DNA from: Erysipelotrichaceae bacterium
GTDB taxonomy: Bacteria > Bacillota_I > Bacilli_A > Erysipelotrichales > Coprobacillaceae
Direction of reading: 5' to 3'
Assembly (NCBI GenBank): GCA_018365815.1
Contig: JAGZJH010000016.1
Location: forward strand, 14,905-78,904
DNA: 64,000 bases
Positions 7,867 to 16,984 of this stretch are shown piece after piece (the stretch's first letter is position 1; every line of letters starts with the position of its first letter). The position numbers and the translations under genes were made by a program. The notes beneath the pieces are model-generated. The model made no database searches, had not been told where the DNA came from, and saw nothing but the letters and a program-made list of their open reading frames with translations.

Positions 7867-8862
7867 CTAAAAATTTTCAAGCATATTCATCATCGGCATC
7901 ACCATTCCCATATATATCCCAATAATATAACCCCCGACAATTCCATAAACACCTATAACCATCACAGTAACTTTTTGTTTAATCTTTGTTTCTAATAACA
8001 TTAATGTTGTCGTATAGTATTGGTCTAATAAATTTTGCGGATTTTGATGATGTAATGATAATGTGAAAATAGTTTTAAAATAGTCTTCAAAAAAAGTAAA
8101 ATTTTGAATAATTATTTCTAATGCATCACCTTTTAAAATTTGTTCTTTAAATTCAAATACAATCATTTTCAAACATCGATCTTGAATGCGATTCGATAAT
8201 AACTCACACATGGTTTTAAAATCATATTTCATTTTCACTAATTCTTTATAATATAAGCAAAATTTTAGTGTATAGTATTTTTTTAAAAGCTGATGAAAGA
8301 GTGGTATTTTTAACCATCTTTCTAATTGTTCAAAATGTTGTTGTTTTAAAAATAAGAAAAAATATATTGAAATGGCACTTAATAAACCAATGACAATTAA
8401 TAACACCAATGGAAAAACAAATAAAAGATTTAAAAATAATATAGATAGCCATGTTCTTTGAATTTCAAAAGAATGATAAAATTCTAATAATTGTGGTTGT
8501 AAATAAAAAACTGCTACGAATGAAAATAAAAGTAATCCTATTAACAAAAACGCCGGATAAATTAACGACTTTAAAATATGATTTTTTAATTCATCTTTTT
8601 TTCGACAAATTTCTACCGACTTTAAAATCGCTTGATCGACGAAGTTAGTTTCTAAATAAAAAGTAAAAAATTCTAAAAATAAATTATCTTGAATTAAATA
8701 AGTCATTGTTTTTTCAATTGGTTCACCATGATTTAATGAATGTTTAATCTTTTCAATAGGTAATTTTGTAAAAACGAGATTTAAAACATTGAAACTTTCG
8801 ATTAATGATTCTTGAGAATTAATTAAACTTGCTAGAGTTTCTAGAATAAGATAACGATTCAA
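7867..8862 (-). CDS. comGB: Competence type II/IV secretion platform protein ComGB
   Basis: Polytopic inner-membrane platform of the T2SF (GspF/PilC) family that anchors the pseudopilus and couples it to the ComGA ATPase. The 331-residue protein has two homologous cytosolic helical halves and three transmembrane segments: about 100-122 (SLIYPAFLLIGLLLFSFVAV), 145-172 and 300-325 (VMVIGVYGIVGGYIIGIYMG). The start at 8862 lies inside comGA, overlapping it by 44 bases, so translation is likely coupled. Confidence 0.88.
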   Translation of the reverse strand: MNRYLILETLASLINSQESLIESFNVLNLVFTKLPIEKIKHSLNHGEPIEKTMTYLIQDNLFLEFFTFYLETNFVDQAILKSVEICRKKDELKNHILKSLIYPAFLLIGLLLFSFVAVFYLQPQLLEFYHSFEIQRTWLSILFLNLLFVFPLVLLIVIGLLSAISIYFFLFLKQQHFEQLERWLKIPLFHQLLKKYYTLKFCLYYKELVKMKYDFKTMCELLSNRIQDRCLKMIVFEFKEQILKGDALEIIIQNFTFFEDYFKTIFTLSLHHQNPQNLLDQYYTTTLMLLETKIKQKVTVMVIGVYGIVGGYIIGIYMGMVMPMMNMLENF

Positions 8863-9832
8863 ATTCAGTTCCTACTAAATCCTCTAATCTAATTAAACCA
8901 ACTTCAAGAAGTTGTTGTAAATGATCATTAAATCGAAAATAGTAATTCAATTGGTTTTGATAATATTGTTTCAATTGTTTTAAATCTAACCATTCATAAA
9001 TTGCCGTTGATTGTTCGTAAATCAGCCTTTGACAAATAACTGAAACTAAAACCTCTTTTAAATCCACTAAATTTAACTGTAAATTAAATAATCGTTGTAA
9101 TGTCCCAATACAGTCTTTAGCGTGAATCGATGCAAAGACTAAACAACCAGTTAAGGCTAAACGTACTGCAATTTGTGCCGATAATTCATCACGAATTTCA
9201 CCGATCATTACAACATCTGGGTCATGTCTTAATATTTGTCTTAATGCTTTTTCAAAACTTTGTTTTTCATTTGCACTAAGTTGAATTTGTATAAAATTTT
9301 CTTCAACAATTTCAATTGGATCTTCTATGGTAATAATATTTAGTTTTTGTTGTTGATACATTTCATTAAGTAAAGTATGTAATGTGGTCGATTTGCCTAC
9401 ACCAGTTGGGCCACTCATTAAAATTAAACCTGCTTGATATTTTAATAATTGATTCAAATACTCAATAGCCGATTTTTGTTTTGTTAAAGCGGTAATAGAT
9501 TTAAACTTCTGTTGTCCAAGAATTCTAATGACCAAATTACTTCCTTGATGTGTTGGAATAAAACTTACCCGCAAAGGGACAAACTGTTCATTGACTAAAA
9601 ATTCAAAAGAACCAGTTTTATAAATTAGTTGATAATTTAAATCAATATTTGATTGGAACTTAATATAATTAACTAACTTGTTTCCTTCCTTTAAATCAAG
9701 CGATGTGTAATTAATAAGTTGTCCTTTAATTCTAAAATCGATATTTAAGAAATTTTGGCGTGAAATTAAATGAATATCACTCGCCTTCTTTTTTAAAGCT
9801 TGATACAAAATCCCTTCAAATACACTTTCCAT
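8819..9832 (-). CDS. comGA: Competence pilus assembly ATPase ComGA
   Basis: Hexameric secretion ATPase that powers assembly of the competence pseudopilus. The 337-residue product has the N-domain SDIHLISRQNFLNIDFRIKG, Walker A GPTGVGKST at residues 141-149, an Asp box IITIEDPIE, Walker B DPDVVMIGEIRDELSAQIA, and a His box SIHAKDCIGTLQRL. No zinc tetracysteine is seen, as is normal for ComGA. The ATG at 9832 has GGAGGTG upstream. It is first gene of the comG operon; no ComK-type operator could be assigned with confidence. Confidence 0.94.
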   Translation of the reverse strand: MESVFEGILYQALKKKASDIHLISRQNFLNIDFRIKGQLINYTSLDLKEGNKLVNYIKFQSNIDLNYQLIYKTGSFEFLVNEQFVPLRVSFIPTHQGSNLVIRILGQQKFKSITALTKQKSAIEYLNQLLKYQAGLILMSGPTGVGKSTTLHTLLNEMYQQQKLNIITIEDPIEIVEENFIQIQLSANEKQSFEKALRQILRHDPDVVMIGEIRDELSAQIAVRLALTGCLVFASIHAKDCIGTLQRLFNLQLNLVDLKEVLVSVICQRLIYEQSTAIYEWLDLKQLKQYYQNQLNYYFRFNDHLQQLLEVGLIRLEDLVGTEFESLSYSRNSSKFN

Positions 9833-9883
9833 TTTTTCACCTCCTATTATTTATTATCAATTTAGTTCATAAATACTAGAAAA

Positions 9884-9909
9884 TTAAAAAAAGAGTTCAA
9901 CAATGAACC
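9884..9909 (-). terminator. Intrinsic terminator after the LtaS-like gene
   Basis: Hairpin GGGTTCA/TGAACTC followed on the minus strand by seven T; it ends the phosphoglycerol transferase transcript before comGA. Confidence 0.75.
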
Positions 9910-9915
9910 CTATCA

Positions 9916-11385
9916 TTATTTAATTCCGATAATATTATGCGTATAATAATCAGACTTCTTTTGTAATTCAGTATTTAAACTCCAACCTAGTTCTTCAAGT
10001 AATGTGGGTTGATTAGAAAATAAATTTGTTCCCAATCCTAAACGCTCTCCCTCTATTTCTACGCCCATTGAGGCCAAAATTGTAGGATAAAAATCCATTG
10101 CACTAAATTGTCTGTTTTTATTATTCGTACAAGGCAATGCAGTATTAATAAATACATTATATGGTGTACGCGAAAAGTTTTTATCTAAATTATCGAAAAA
10201 TTTTTGTGCCATACTATTATGATCACCGGTAATCACAATAGTTGTATTTTCATAAAAATCTTGTTGTTGACACCATTCAATAAATTCACTGACTTGTTTT
10301 GATTGGCAGGCTAATACATTTTCATATTGATCGTTTGAAATTTTAGGGCAATTTTCACATTCATAACCATAAGGCATATGAGCGTCCATTGTAATCATTT
10401 CAAGATTAAACGGTTCACTTTGACTAGCCAATAAAGACAATTCTTTTTTTGCAAAATCAAAAAGTAAACGATCTTCATATCCCCAAAATTTATAATAATC
10501 ACTAGGTAAATAACCTTTTTCAATCATGTAGTCATAATCTTTAATTTCATAATTTCCATGTTGATAAAAATTTTCAGTTCCTCCAAATGAGGCTTTTGAA
10601 CCGGATAAAAATACTTGATGATAGCCATAATCTTCTAGTATATTCCCAATTGTATAAGCCCCCGGTAAAAAAGATTTTGTTGAAGTATAACTATTTCCCT
10701 CAATAGGTAAAGTTAAAGGAATTCCAGCATCTTGACCTACTTGTGCCCCAATTGTCCATTGTGTACCGATAATTGTTTGTGAACCGCCAATTAAATCATG
10801 TTGCGAAAAATTAATATGATTTAATGCCAATTGTTCAAGTTCCTTGATATAACTTTGTGTTGAAATGCCCCCATTTTCTTTAGAAACAAAACTACTTTCA
10901 ATTGATTCTAAATAAATATGGATTAAATTTCTTTTTTGCTCAGGAAATTTTAACTGTACCTCTTTAGGATCACGATAATAAGTTTCATAAATCTCTGTCT
11001 TTTGAATTTGCTTAGTCATATAGCCATAAACATCGTAATTGATAATTACAAATGTCAAAGCGAAAATTAAACAACCTATGGCAACAGAATTATAAAATCG
11101 TTTTAAAAAAATGATGATTTTTTGTATCCATTTAAAATGAATAAATTTGCTAAAATGATTTAAAAATACAACATATAGAACTGTTAAAAGGATACTGGGA
11201 AGTAAACACCATAATCCCCATTCAAAAAGCATTCCCATATCTCCAGGTTGTGAAGGGACTTGGAGTAAAAATACAATTTGACTAAATGATTTAACTAAAT
11301 AGGTATAATTAGCATAGATACAACTAATCAAGATTAAAATACTTAAAAAATATAAAACAGTTGCGATCATTCGTTTTACTTTCAT
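9916..11385 (-). CDS. LTA synthase / phosphoglycerol transferase family protein
   Basis: Membrane-anchored alkaline-phosphatase-superfamily transferase, related to LtaS and MdoB, which transfers glycerol phosphate to glycolipid or sugar polymers outside the cell. The 489-residue protein has three or four transmembrane segments in the first 135 residues, then an extracellular sulfatase domain: LIHIYLESIESS (metal-binding Glu), the catalytic-loop region LIGGSQTIIGTQWTIGA with a candidate nucleophile Thr, and the metal site ITGDHNSM. It is shorter than typical LtaS (about 650) and has fewer membrane helices, so the acceptor is uncertain. It is transcribed alone with a terminator. Confidence 0.85.
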   Translation of the reverse strand: MKVKRMIATVLYFLSILILISCIYANYTYLVKSFSQIVFLLQVPSQPGDMGMLFEWGLWCLLPSILLTVLYVVFLNHFSKFIHFKWIQKIIIFLKRFYNSVAIGCLIFALTFVIINYDVYGYMTKQIQKTEIYETYYRDPKEVQLKFPEQKRNLIHIYLESIESSFVSKENGGISTQSYIKELEQLALNHINFSQHDLIGGSQTIIGTQWTIGAQVGQDAGIPLTLPIEGNSYTSTKSFLPGAYTIGNILEDYGYHQVFLSGSKASFGGTENFYQHGNYEIKDYDYMIEKGYLPSDYYKFWGYEDRLLFDFAKKELSLLASQSEPFNLEMITMDAHMPYGYECENCPKISNDQYENVLACQSKQVSEFIEWCQQQDFYENTTIVITGDHNSMAQKFFDNLDKNFSRTPYNVFINTALPCTNNKNRQFSAMDFYPTILASMGVEIEGERLGLGTNLFSNQPTLLEELGWSLNTELQKKSDYYTHNIIGIK

Positions 11386-11442
11386 AAACTCCCTCCAATA
11401 CCTAAAAAGTTTATCATAAATAACTTAAAATTACATTAATAT

Positions 11443-11480
11443 TTGAAAAAAAGTACCTTTAAATCAAAAAAAGGTACTTC
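11443..11480 (-). terminator. Intrinsic terminator after mupG
   Basis: Stem AAGTACCTTT/AAAGGTACTT (11451-11479) with a T-rich minus-strand tail, immediately beyond the mupG stop. Confidence 0.75.
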
Positions 11481-11485
11481 TCTAA

Positions 11486-12577
11486 CTATTTAACTTCTTT
11501 AAATTTAAATCTTACTTTTGGTAATACATAATCTAACATACATAATTCATATTCAGGTAAATGTCCGACAACATTTTTTCGATCATCTGCCGGCATATCT
11601 TGTAAAATAATATGAAGTTCACCTTTATAATGACCATAATTATCATTTAAAATGACAACATCTCCACGTTTTAATGGCTGTGTATGTTTTTGAGTAATTG
11701 TTTCATCTTTATAAACAATACGTGGCATTGTTGATCTTGCCATATAATCAGACATATCAGCACGAACATTGTGAGGATAATTGAAAATGATTTCCTTTTC
11801 AACATCACTTAATCCTTCATTTAAAACAATTCCTAATTCTAATTTACTAAAATTAAGTTCTCCTAATGATTTTAATTCTTCTTCACTTGCATATGCATTA
11901 GCGATAATAATATCATCTATAATTCCAGTTGCCGCTAAGTGACGAGCTTGTGCATCAATTGGTAAATCTCTATGTTGTTCTAATGTACATAAACCTTCAT
12001 AAACGTCCCATGGTCCATAAGTATTTTTTTGTTGGCTTGAAACAAATGCCGCTAAATTAATGTTGTATTTTTTCATCTTCATTCCAGCTTCAATAAAACG
12101 TCCCATTCCTAGACCTGTATAACGTTGTGGATAAAAGTTATAACAAGCAGTTAATTTTGATTTATCTGGTAAATTACACATAATTTGATCAATATAATAA
12201 GTTGTATCACCCGCATTTAATTCAACCATTAACCCTTCTTTATTATGTGTCATTCTTGCTTCAACCGAACCATCAAATCCTTCATCCAATCTAAATCCGG
12301 CTGCCCCAATTTCTTTAAAAAAAGATAAATCATCATAGGTAATGTCTAAATTTTTAAACACACTTGGTGCTACATCGACAATTACTGACATTCCTAAACT
12401 GTTGGCATATGAAATTAATTCACTAAATTCTTTTTTAATTTCCTCTCTTGGTTTGTTTACTGAAAGCAAACATGTAAACACTCTTTTAAAACCATATTTA
12501 GCTGCCAAATCTAAATAAGCCTTATCCTTTTCTAGTGTTGAGTGTTCTGGATAAATTGAAATTCCTAGTTTTCCCAT
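11486..12577 (-). CDS. mupG: 6-phospho-N-acetylmuramidase MupG (DUF871 family)
   Basis: Cytosolic TIM-barrel hydrolase; characterised members split MurNAc-6-phosphate-GlcNAc during cell-wall recycling. The 363-residue protein begins with the family hallmark MGKLGISIYPEHSTLEKDKA and FTCLLSV, has GFRLDEGFDG and LTACYNFYPQRYTGLG in the barrel, and ends in the small C-terminal beta domain (RGDVVILNDNYGHYKGELHI). Length is family-typical. No PTS or murQ gene is adjacent, so substrate supply must be encoded elsewhere. Divergently transcribed from the CmpB-like gene. Confidence 0.88.
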   Translation of the reverse strand: MGKLGISIYPEHSTLEKDKAYLDLAAKYGFKRVFTCLLSVNKPREEIKKEFSELISYANSLGMSVIVDVAPSVFKNLDITYDDLSFFKEIGAAGFRLDEGFDGSVEARMTHNKEGLMVELNAGDTTYYIDQIMCNLPDKSKLTACYNFYPQRYTGLGMGRFIEAGMKMKKYNINLAAFVSSQQKNTYGPWDVYEGLCTLEQHRDLPIDAQARHLAATGIIDDIIIANAYASEEELKSLGELNFSKLELGIVLNEGLSDVEKEIIFNYPHNVRADMSDYMARSTMPRIVYKDETITQKHTQPLKRGDVVILNDNYGHYKGELHIILQDMPADDRKNVVGHLPEYELCMLDYVLPKVRFKFKEVK

Positions 12578-12652
12578 TATAAATACCTCCTATAATTCAT
12601 TATAACAAAATATAATGAATAAACAATTCATATTTTAATATATTTTAAGGAG

Positions 12653-13138
12653 GTGATTATTATTGTTGAATTTATTATTTATTCATTTATCGGATTTATT
12701 TTAGAATCGTTATATGTTTCAATTCTAAAAAAGAAAGTGTGTTTTTCAGGGCTATTAAAAGGGCCTTTTATCCCATTATATGGCTTTGGTGCTTTGATCA
12801 TTTTAAAAGTAGCTTTTTATGACGATTTACTCACTAATACATTTTTTTATTCCGTTATCATAGGAACAACTTTAGAATATTTGATACATTATTTTTTAGA
12901 AAAGGATTTAAAAATACAATTATGGAATTATAGTCAATTTCGCTTCACATTTACTAAACGAATTTGTTTATTTTATTCATTATGTTGGGGATTTTTAGGG
13001 GTATTATTAGTTGGTTGTATTCATCCGTTAATTCGAGAAATATTGACTATCTTTAATCCATTATACTTAAATCTATTTTGCTTTGTCTGTTTTATTTACA
13101 TTACCATTCAATTTTATCGTTTAAAAAAGAAACCATAA
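12653..13138 (+). CDS. CmpB-like putative ABC-transporter membrane protein (PF06541 type)
   Basis: Integral membrane protein of about 160 residues resembling the putative ABC transporter CmpB family; the transport role is unproven. It has four to five transmembrane segments and the family stretches SFIGFILESLYVSILKKK, GPFIPLYGFGAL and LEYLIHYFLEK. The start is unusual. The in-frame GTG at 12653 is part of the ribosome site AAGGAGGTGAT itself. The correctly spaced codon (8 bases after AGGAGG) is ATT at 12662-12664, giving MVEFIIYSF, so translation may begin at a non-canonical AUU. Confidence 0.75.
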   Translation: MIIIVEFIIYSFIGFILESLYVSILKKKVCFSGLLKGPFIPLYGFGALIILKVAFYDDLLTNTFFYSVIIGTTLEYLIHYFLEKDLKIQLWNYSQFRFTFTKRICLFYSLCWGFLGVLLVGCIHPLIREILTIFNPLYLNLFCFVCFIYITIQFYRLKKKP

Positions 13139-13160
13139 CACAAATTAATGTGCTTGGTTT
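13127..13160. terminator. Bidirectional terminator between convergent genes
   Basis: Stem AAGAAACC/GGTTTCTT with an inner ACACA/TGTGC helix, between the convergent CmpB-like and esterase genes. The T-run is best on the minus strand. It overlaps the stop of the plus-strand gene. Confidence 0.7.
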
Positions 13161-13162
13161 CT

Positions 13163-13963
13163 TTAAAATTCACGATGACAATAATATTCGATTAAACCTT
13201 TAATCCAAATAAAAATTCTTTCTTCTGAATATTTAATATAGATTTCTCTAGAAGCACTAAAATATTTTTCCATAAATGCATGAACTTTATTTTTAGCGAC
13301 TTTAAAATGTGTTTCCACGTAATTTTCTGCTAATAAATTAGCATATTTTAACCCTTCGTCTTTAAGTGAATCGTATTCAGCTAAAACAATAACTGCCGGA
13401 GGGAGTTGTGATAACTCCTCTTTACTAGCTTTAATTGGTGAAACAAGTGGATCTTCATAATTTTGATTAGGGCAATATTTTTCTCTAAACATTTGCATAA
13501 ATTTAGGAGCAATTGAGCCGGGATAATCTGTTTTTTGATATGGATCAGTGACCAAATCTAAATAAGGGTAATCTAGTATTTGAAGTAAAATATTAAATTC
13601 TTTTGTTCTTAAGACTTTTAAACAAACAGAGGTTGCTAAATTAGCCCCTGCACTATGACCTAAAGTCATAAATTTATGAGGATCAATATCAAACTCTAAA
13701 GCGTGCTTATAAAAATAAAGCATTGTATTATACACTTCATTTAACTGTGTAGGATAAGAAGCAACAGTTGATAATGTATAATCAATTGATACGACATTAA
13801 TATCCAATTCATTTCTTAAACGATGACACATAATCGCATCACTTGAAGCGCTCCCAAACATAAATCCGCCCCCGTGCATTTCAAATATTACCGGACGATG
13901 TGGACTTTTGGCTTTATAAAATAAAACCGGTGTATGATTAATTTTTAAATGTTGATAATACAT
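13163..13963 (-). CDS. Alpha/beta-hydrolase, HSL-type esterase
   Basis: Cytosolic carboxylesterase of the hormone-sensitive-lipase group. The 266-residue protein has the oxyanion motif HGGGFMFGS near residue 30, the nucleophile elbow GHSAGAN near residue 114, an acid in VLAEYDSLKDEG near residue 206, and the catalytic His in KVHAFMEKY near 237. Natural substrate unknown. It lies 4 bases after pepD in the same direction, forming a two-gene operon ending in the terminator at 13127-13160. Confidence 0.85.
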   Translation of the reverse strand: MYYQHLKINHTPVLFYKAKSPHRPVIFEMHGGGFMFGSASSDAIMCHRLRNELDINVVSIDYTLSTVASYPTQLNEVYNTMLYFYKHALEFDIDPHKFMTLGHSAGANLATSVCLKVLRTKEFNILLQILDYPYLDLVTDPYQKTDYPGSIAPKFMQMFREKYCPNQNYEDPLVSPIKASKEELSQLPPAVIVLAEYDSLKDEGLKYANLLAENYVETHFKVAKNKVHAFMEKYFSASREIYIKYSEERIFIWIKGLIEYYCHREF

Positions 13964-13967
13964 AATT

Positions 13968-15401
13968 CTATAACCTTTCTAAAAATGCTAATAAAACATC
14001 ATACATACGTTTAAACGATTTTAAATCCATTTTTTCTTCCGGTGTATGCGCCCCAAAACAATGTGGTCCCATTGTTACAATATCTAATTCAGGAATTAAA
14101 CCTTTAAATACCCCTGTTTCTAAACCACCATGACTTGCTTCACTGATTAATTCTTTATTTAATTTTTCAAATATAACTGTTTTTAAAATGTCACGCATTG
14201 TTGAGTTTTCTTCATAATTCCACCCTGGATAATCAGCAAAACTTTTAACCTCTAATTTTAATAAACTTGCTAAAACTGTAATTTCATTCGTTAATTGTTC
14301 AACTGCACTTTTAATAGGACTACGTAACGAAAAATGGCATTGTAACTGACAATCTTTTGTTTCAATAACGCCTAAATTTAAAGATACTGTCGTTAACCCA
14401 TCGATGACCATACTACGTGCTTTAAATCCATTAGGGGCTAAGTAAACAAATTGTATCGTTTCTTTAGAGGATAAAGCATCAAAGCAATATTGCGTTTTTT
14501 CAACTTGTGATAAATGATATTTAAAATTAGGATCACTAAATTCTAATTCATGTTGAATGTCTTTGGCTTCTTGAGCGATGATTTTATCAATGAATTTAAT
14601 CGAAGAATCAAAACTAAACACCACTTCGCACTCTCTAGGAATGGCATTATCTTTTAATCCACCTTTTACATTTACTAAATAAACATCATCTAGTGTTAAT
14701 AACTTTTGTAGTATTCTAAAAGCAAGTTTATTAGCATTTCCGAGTTCTTTATGAATATTCCCCCCGGAATGTCCGCCTTTTAAACCGGTAATTGTTAATT
14801 TGAAAGTTGGATATTGATTATCAATTAAAGTCATATTTTTACTTGCATAGGTGCTTCTCCCCCCAGATGAAGAAACACAAGTGATATTTTCACCACCGGT
14901 ATCCATACCAATCATACGTTTCGCACGAATATCTTTTGCCTTAATATTCATTGCTCCAAATAACCCTACTTCTTCTTGAACAGTAAATACACAATCTAAT
15001 GGTGGGTGTTTTAAAGTAGGATCTGCTAATATGCTTAGCATATAACTTATTGCAAAACCATCATCTGCACCTAATGTTGTCCCTCTTGCTTTTACAAATC
15101 CATCTTCGATATATAAATCTAATGGATCATTAAAAAAATCATGGTCTACATCATTATTTTTTTCGCAAACCATGTCAATATGTCCTTGAAGCATCACGGG
15201 TTCATGGTCTTCGTAACCTTGACTTGCCTCTTTATAAATAATGACATTTTTCATTTCATCTTGAACATATTTTAATTGATGTGCTTTAGCGAATTTTACT
15301 AAATAATCACTGATTGCACCTTCATTAAAAGAACCTCTTGGGATTTGACTAATTTCTTCAAAATATTTATACATCGGTTGACTTTGATCTAATACAGCCA
15401 T
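13968..15401 (-). CDS. pepD: Aminoacyl-histidine dipeptidase (M20C peptidase PepD)
   Basis: Zinc dipeptidase that cleaves a broad range of dipeptides including Xaa-His. The 477-residue product has metal ligands in MLQGHIDMVCEK (His), TTLGADDGFAISY (bridging Asp), FTVQEEVGLFGAMNI (catalytic Glu pair), and a C-terminal His in HGGLETGVFKG and GPHCFGAHTPEEKM. Length is right for PepD. The start at 15401 has GGAGG upstream. It leads the operon with the esterase. Confidence 0.94.
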   Translation of the reverse strand: MAVLDQSQPMYKYFEEISQIPRGSFNEGAISDYLVKFAKAHQLKYVQDEMKNVIIYKEASQGYEDHEPVMLQGHIDMVCEKNNDVDHDFFNDPLDLYIEDGFVKARGTTLGADDGFAISYMLSILADPTLKHPPLDCVFTVQEEVGLFGAMNIKAKDIRAKRMIGMDTGGENITCVSSSGGRSTYASKNMTLIDNQYPTFKLTITGLKGGHSGGNIHKELGNANKLAFRILQKLLTLDDVYLVNVKGGLKDNAIPRECEVVFSFDSSIKFIDKIIAQEAKDIQHELEFSDPNFKYHLSQVEKTQYCFDALSSKETIQFVYLAPNGFKARSMVIDGLTTVSLNLGVIETKDCQLQCHFSLRSPIKSAVEQLTNEITVLASLLKLEVKSFADYPGWNYEENSTMRDILKTVIFEKLNKELISEASHGGLETGVFKGLIPELDIVTMGPHCFGAHTPEEKMDLKSFKRMYDVLLAFLERL

Positions 15402-15472
15402 GTTATTTCCTCCTTTATTTTTTGTTTTATTATACCATAGTTTTTGTATTTAGAAGATATTTTATAAAAATG

Positions 15473-15496
15473 AAAAAAAACATCATCAGATGTTTT
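15473..15496 (-). terminator. Intrinsic terminator after the GNAT-fmt operon
   Basis: Hairpin AAACATC/GATGTTT with an eight-T minus-strand tail, beyond the stop of the membrane protein gene. Confidence 0.75.
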
Positions 15497-16011
15497 TACT
15501 CATTTAACTCTTTAAAAGGAATACTTGAAAGCAAAGCATAGGCTTGAGGTTCATCTTTAATTTTTATTTCAAAATCACGTGAACCATTTTTGTCATTTTG
15601 ATAATGAATAGAATAAATGAAATAATTATTTTCTTGTCGTCGATAACTGTATTTAAAATCACTGTAATACATGAATTCTTGTTTATAATAAATACTACGT
15701 TGATTAAAATAAATACCTGAAATTAAATAATCAAAAATAACATAATACATTACTACCGGTAAAATCAATGCGAAATTATTAAAATTATAATTTTGATTGA
15801 TAACAATATTGTACAAACGATAACCAATATAACCGATATTTATTGCTGTGATGATGATATAGATATATTTTTTCAACAAAGAATTATTGATGCGATACCT
15901 TTGCCATTTAGGCATTTGGTGTTTTATTTTGTTCGTACGATGCATTTTAAAAGCCAAATCAAACAACATTGCAACATATAAAAATAAATCAAAACTATTT
16001 TCTAAATTCAT
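15496..16011 (-). CDS. Membrane protein with C-terminal soluble domain, unknown
   Basis: I do not recognise the function. The 171-residue protein has three hydrophobic segments (about residues 6-22, 48-70 and 80-100). A C-terminal beta-rich tail includes FNQRSIYYKQEFMYYSDF and a closing EPQAYALLSSIPFKELNE. That membrane-plus-PH-like layout recalls DUF5673-type proteins, but this is only a resemblance. It starts 9 bases after fmt and is the last gene of the GNAT-fmt transcript. Very AT-rich codon use, as for its neighbours. Confidence 0.65.
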   Translation of the reverse strand: MNLENSFDLFLYVAMLFDLAFKMHRTNKIKHQMPKWQRYRINNSLLKKYIYIIITAINIGYIGYRLYNIVINQNYNFNNFALILPVVMYYVIFDYLISGIYFNQRSIYYKQEFMYYSDFKYSYRRQENNYFIYSIHYQNDKNGSRDFEIKIKDEPQAYALLSSIPFKELNE

Positions 16012-16020
16012 TATATCCCC

Positions 16021-16974
16021 CTATTTAAAACATTGCCCTACTTCAAAACCATGATGACCGTTTAATAAGTCTTTAGCTGCCATACGTTTTTTACCTTCAA
16101 GTTGAAGTTCGGTAATTAAATACACACCATCTTCAACTTTCACTCCAATTGCATCTTTAAATAATTTAACGATTGTTCCGTTTTGTTGATGCGCATGATG
16201 TTTCATTGCATTTTCACATTGATGAATTTTACCCGCCCAAAGTTTAACGGTTTTCCCTTGATAAGTTGTATAAGCCCCAGGCCAAGGATTTAGTCCTCTA
16301 ATTTTACAATCTGTTAAAAAAGCAGTGGTATTAAAATCAACGTGTTCATCTTCATGTGAGATTGTTGGAGCATAAGTTACTAAAGTTTCGTCTTGCTTTA
16401 CTCTTGAATTTGTTCCCTCTAAAATTGAAGGTAATACTTCTTTTAATAAATTTGCACCTGCTATTGAAAGTTTGTCATATAAAGTACCGACTGTATCATC
16501 AAGTTCGATTTTTTCTTTACAACTTGCAATCATATCACCGGCATCCATTTTACTGACCATATACATAATTGTCACTCCGGTATATTCATTACCATCAATA
16601 ATCGCTTGATGTACTGGCGCACCTCCTCGATAAGCAGGAAGTAATGAAGCATGAACATTGATACACCCTAAAGTAGGAATATTTAATAATCCTTTAGGTA
16701 AAATTTGACCATAAGCCGCTGTAATAATTAAATCAGGTTGAATTTCTTCAATGATTTTATAATCTTCTTTGATTTTATTAGGTTGAAAAACTGGAATATT
16801 ATTTTCAAGTGCAACCACTTTAACTTCTGGCATTTTGATTTCTTTTTTACGCCCCACTTTACGATCAGGTTGTGTTACAACTAATTCGATGGCATATCCT
16901 TCTTTAATTAACATTTCTAAAACAGCTTGTGAAAAAGTGGCTGTTCCCATAAATACTATTTTTTTCTTTTCCAT
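16021..16974 (-). CDS. fmt: Methionyl-tRNA formyltransferase
   Basis: Formylates the initiator Met-tRNA using 10-formyl-tetrahydrofolate. The product is about 317 residues: the hydrolase-fold N-terminal domain (IVFMGTATFSQAVLEMLI, then AAYGQILP and NVHASLLPAYRGGAPVHQAI with the catalytic Asn/His) and the C-terminal OB domain (RGLNPWPGAYTTYQGKTVKL). I place the start at the ATG at 16972-16974 because AAGGAGG lies 6 bases upstream; an upstream in-frame ATG at 16992 is less likely. In Bacillus fmt sits with def next to priA and rsmB; here it has moved away from that cluster. Confidence 0.95.
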   Translation of the reverse strand: MEKKKIVFMGTATFSQAVLEMLIKEGYAIELVVTQPDRKVGRKKEIKMPEVKVVALENNIPVFQPNKIKEDYKIIEEIQPDLIITAAYGQILPKGLLNIPTLGCINVHASLLPAYRGGAPVHQAIIDGNEYTGVTIMYMVSKMDAGDMIASCKEKIELDDTVGTLYDKLSIAGANLLKEVLPSILEGTNSRVKQDETLVTYAPTISHEDEHVDFNTTAFLTDCKIRGLNPWPGAYTTYQGKTVKLWAGKIHQCENAMKHHAHQQNGTIVKLFKDAIGVKVEDGVYLITELQLEGKKRMAAKDLLNGHHGFEVGQCFK

Positions 16975-16984
16975 ACGCTCCTCC

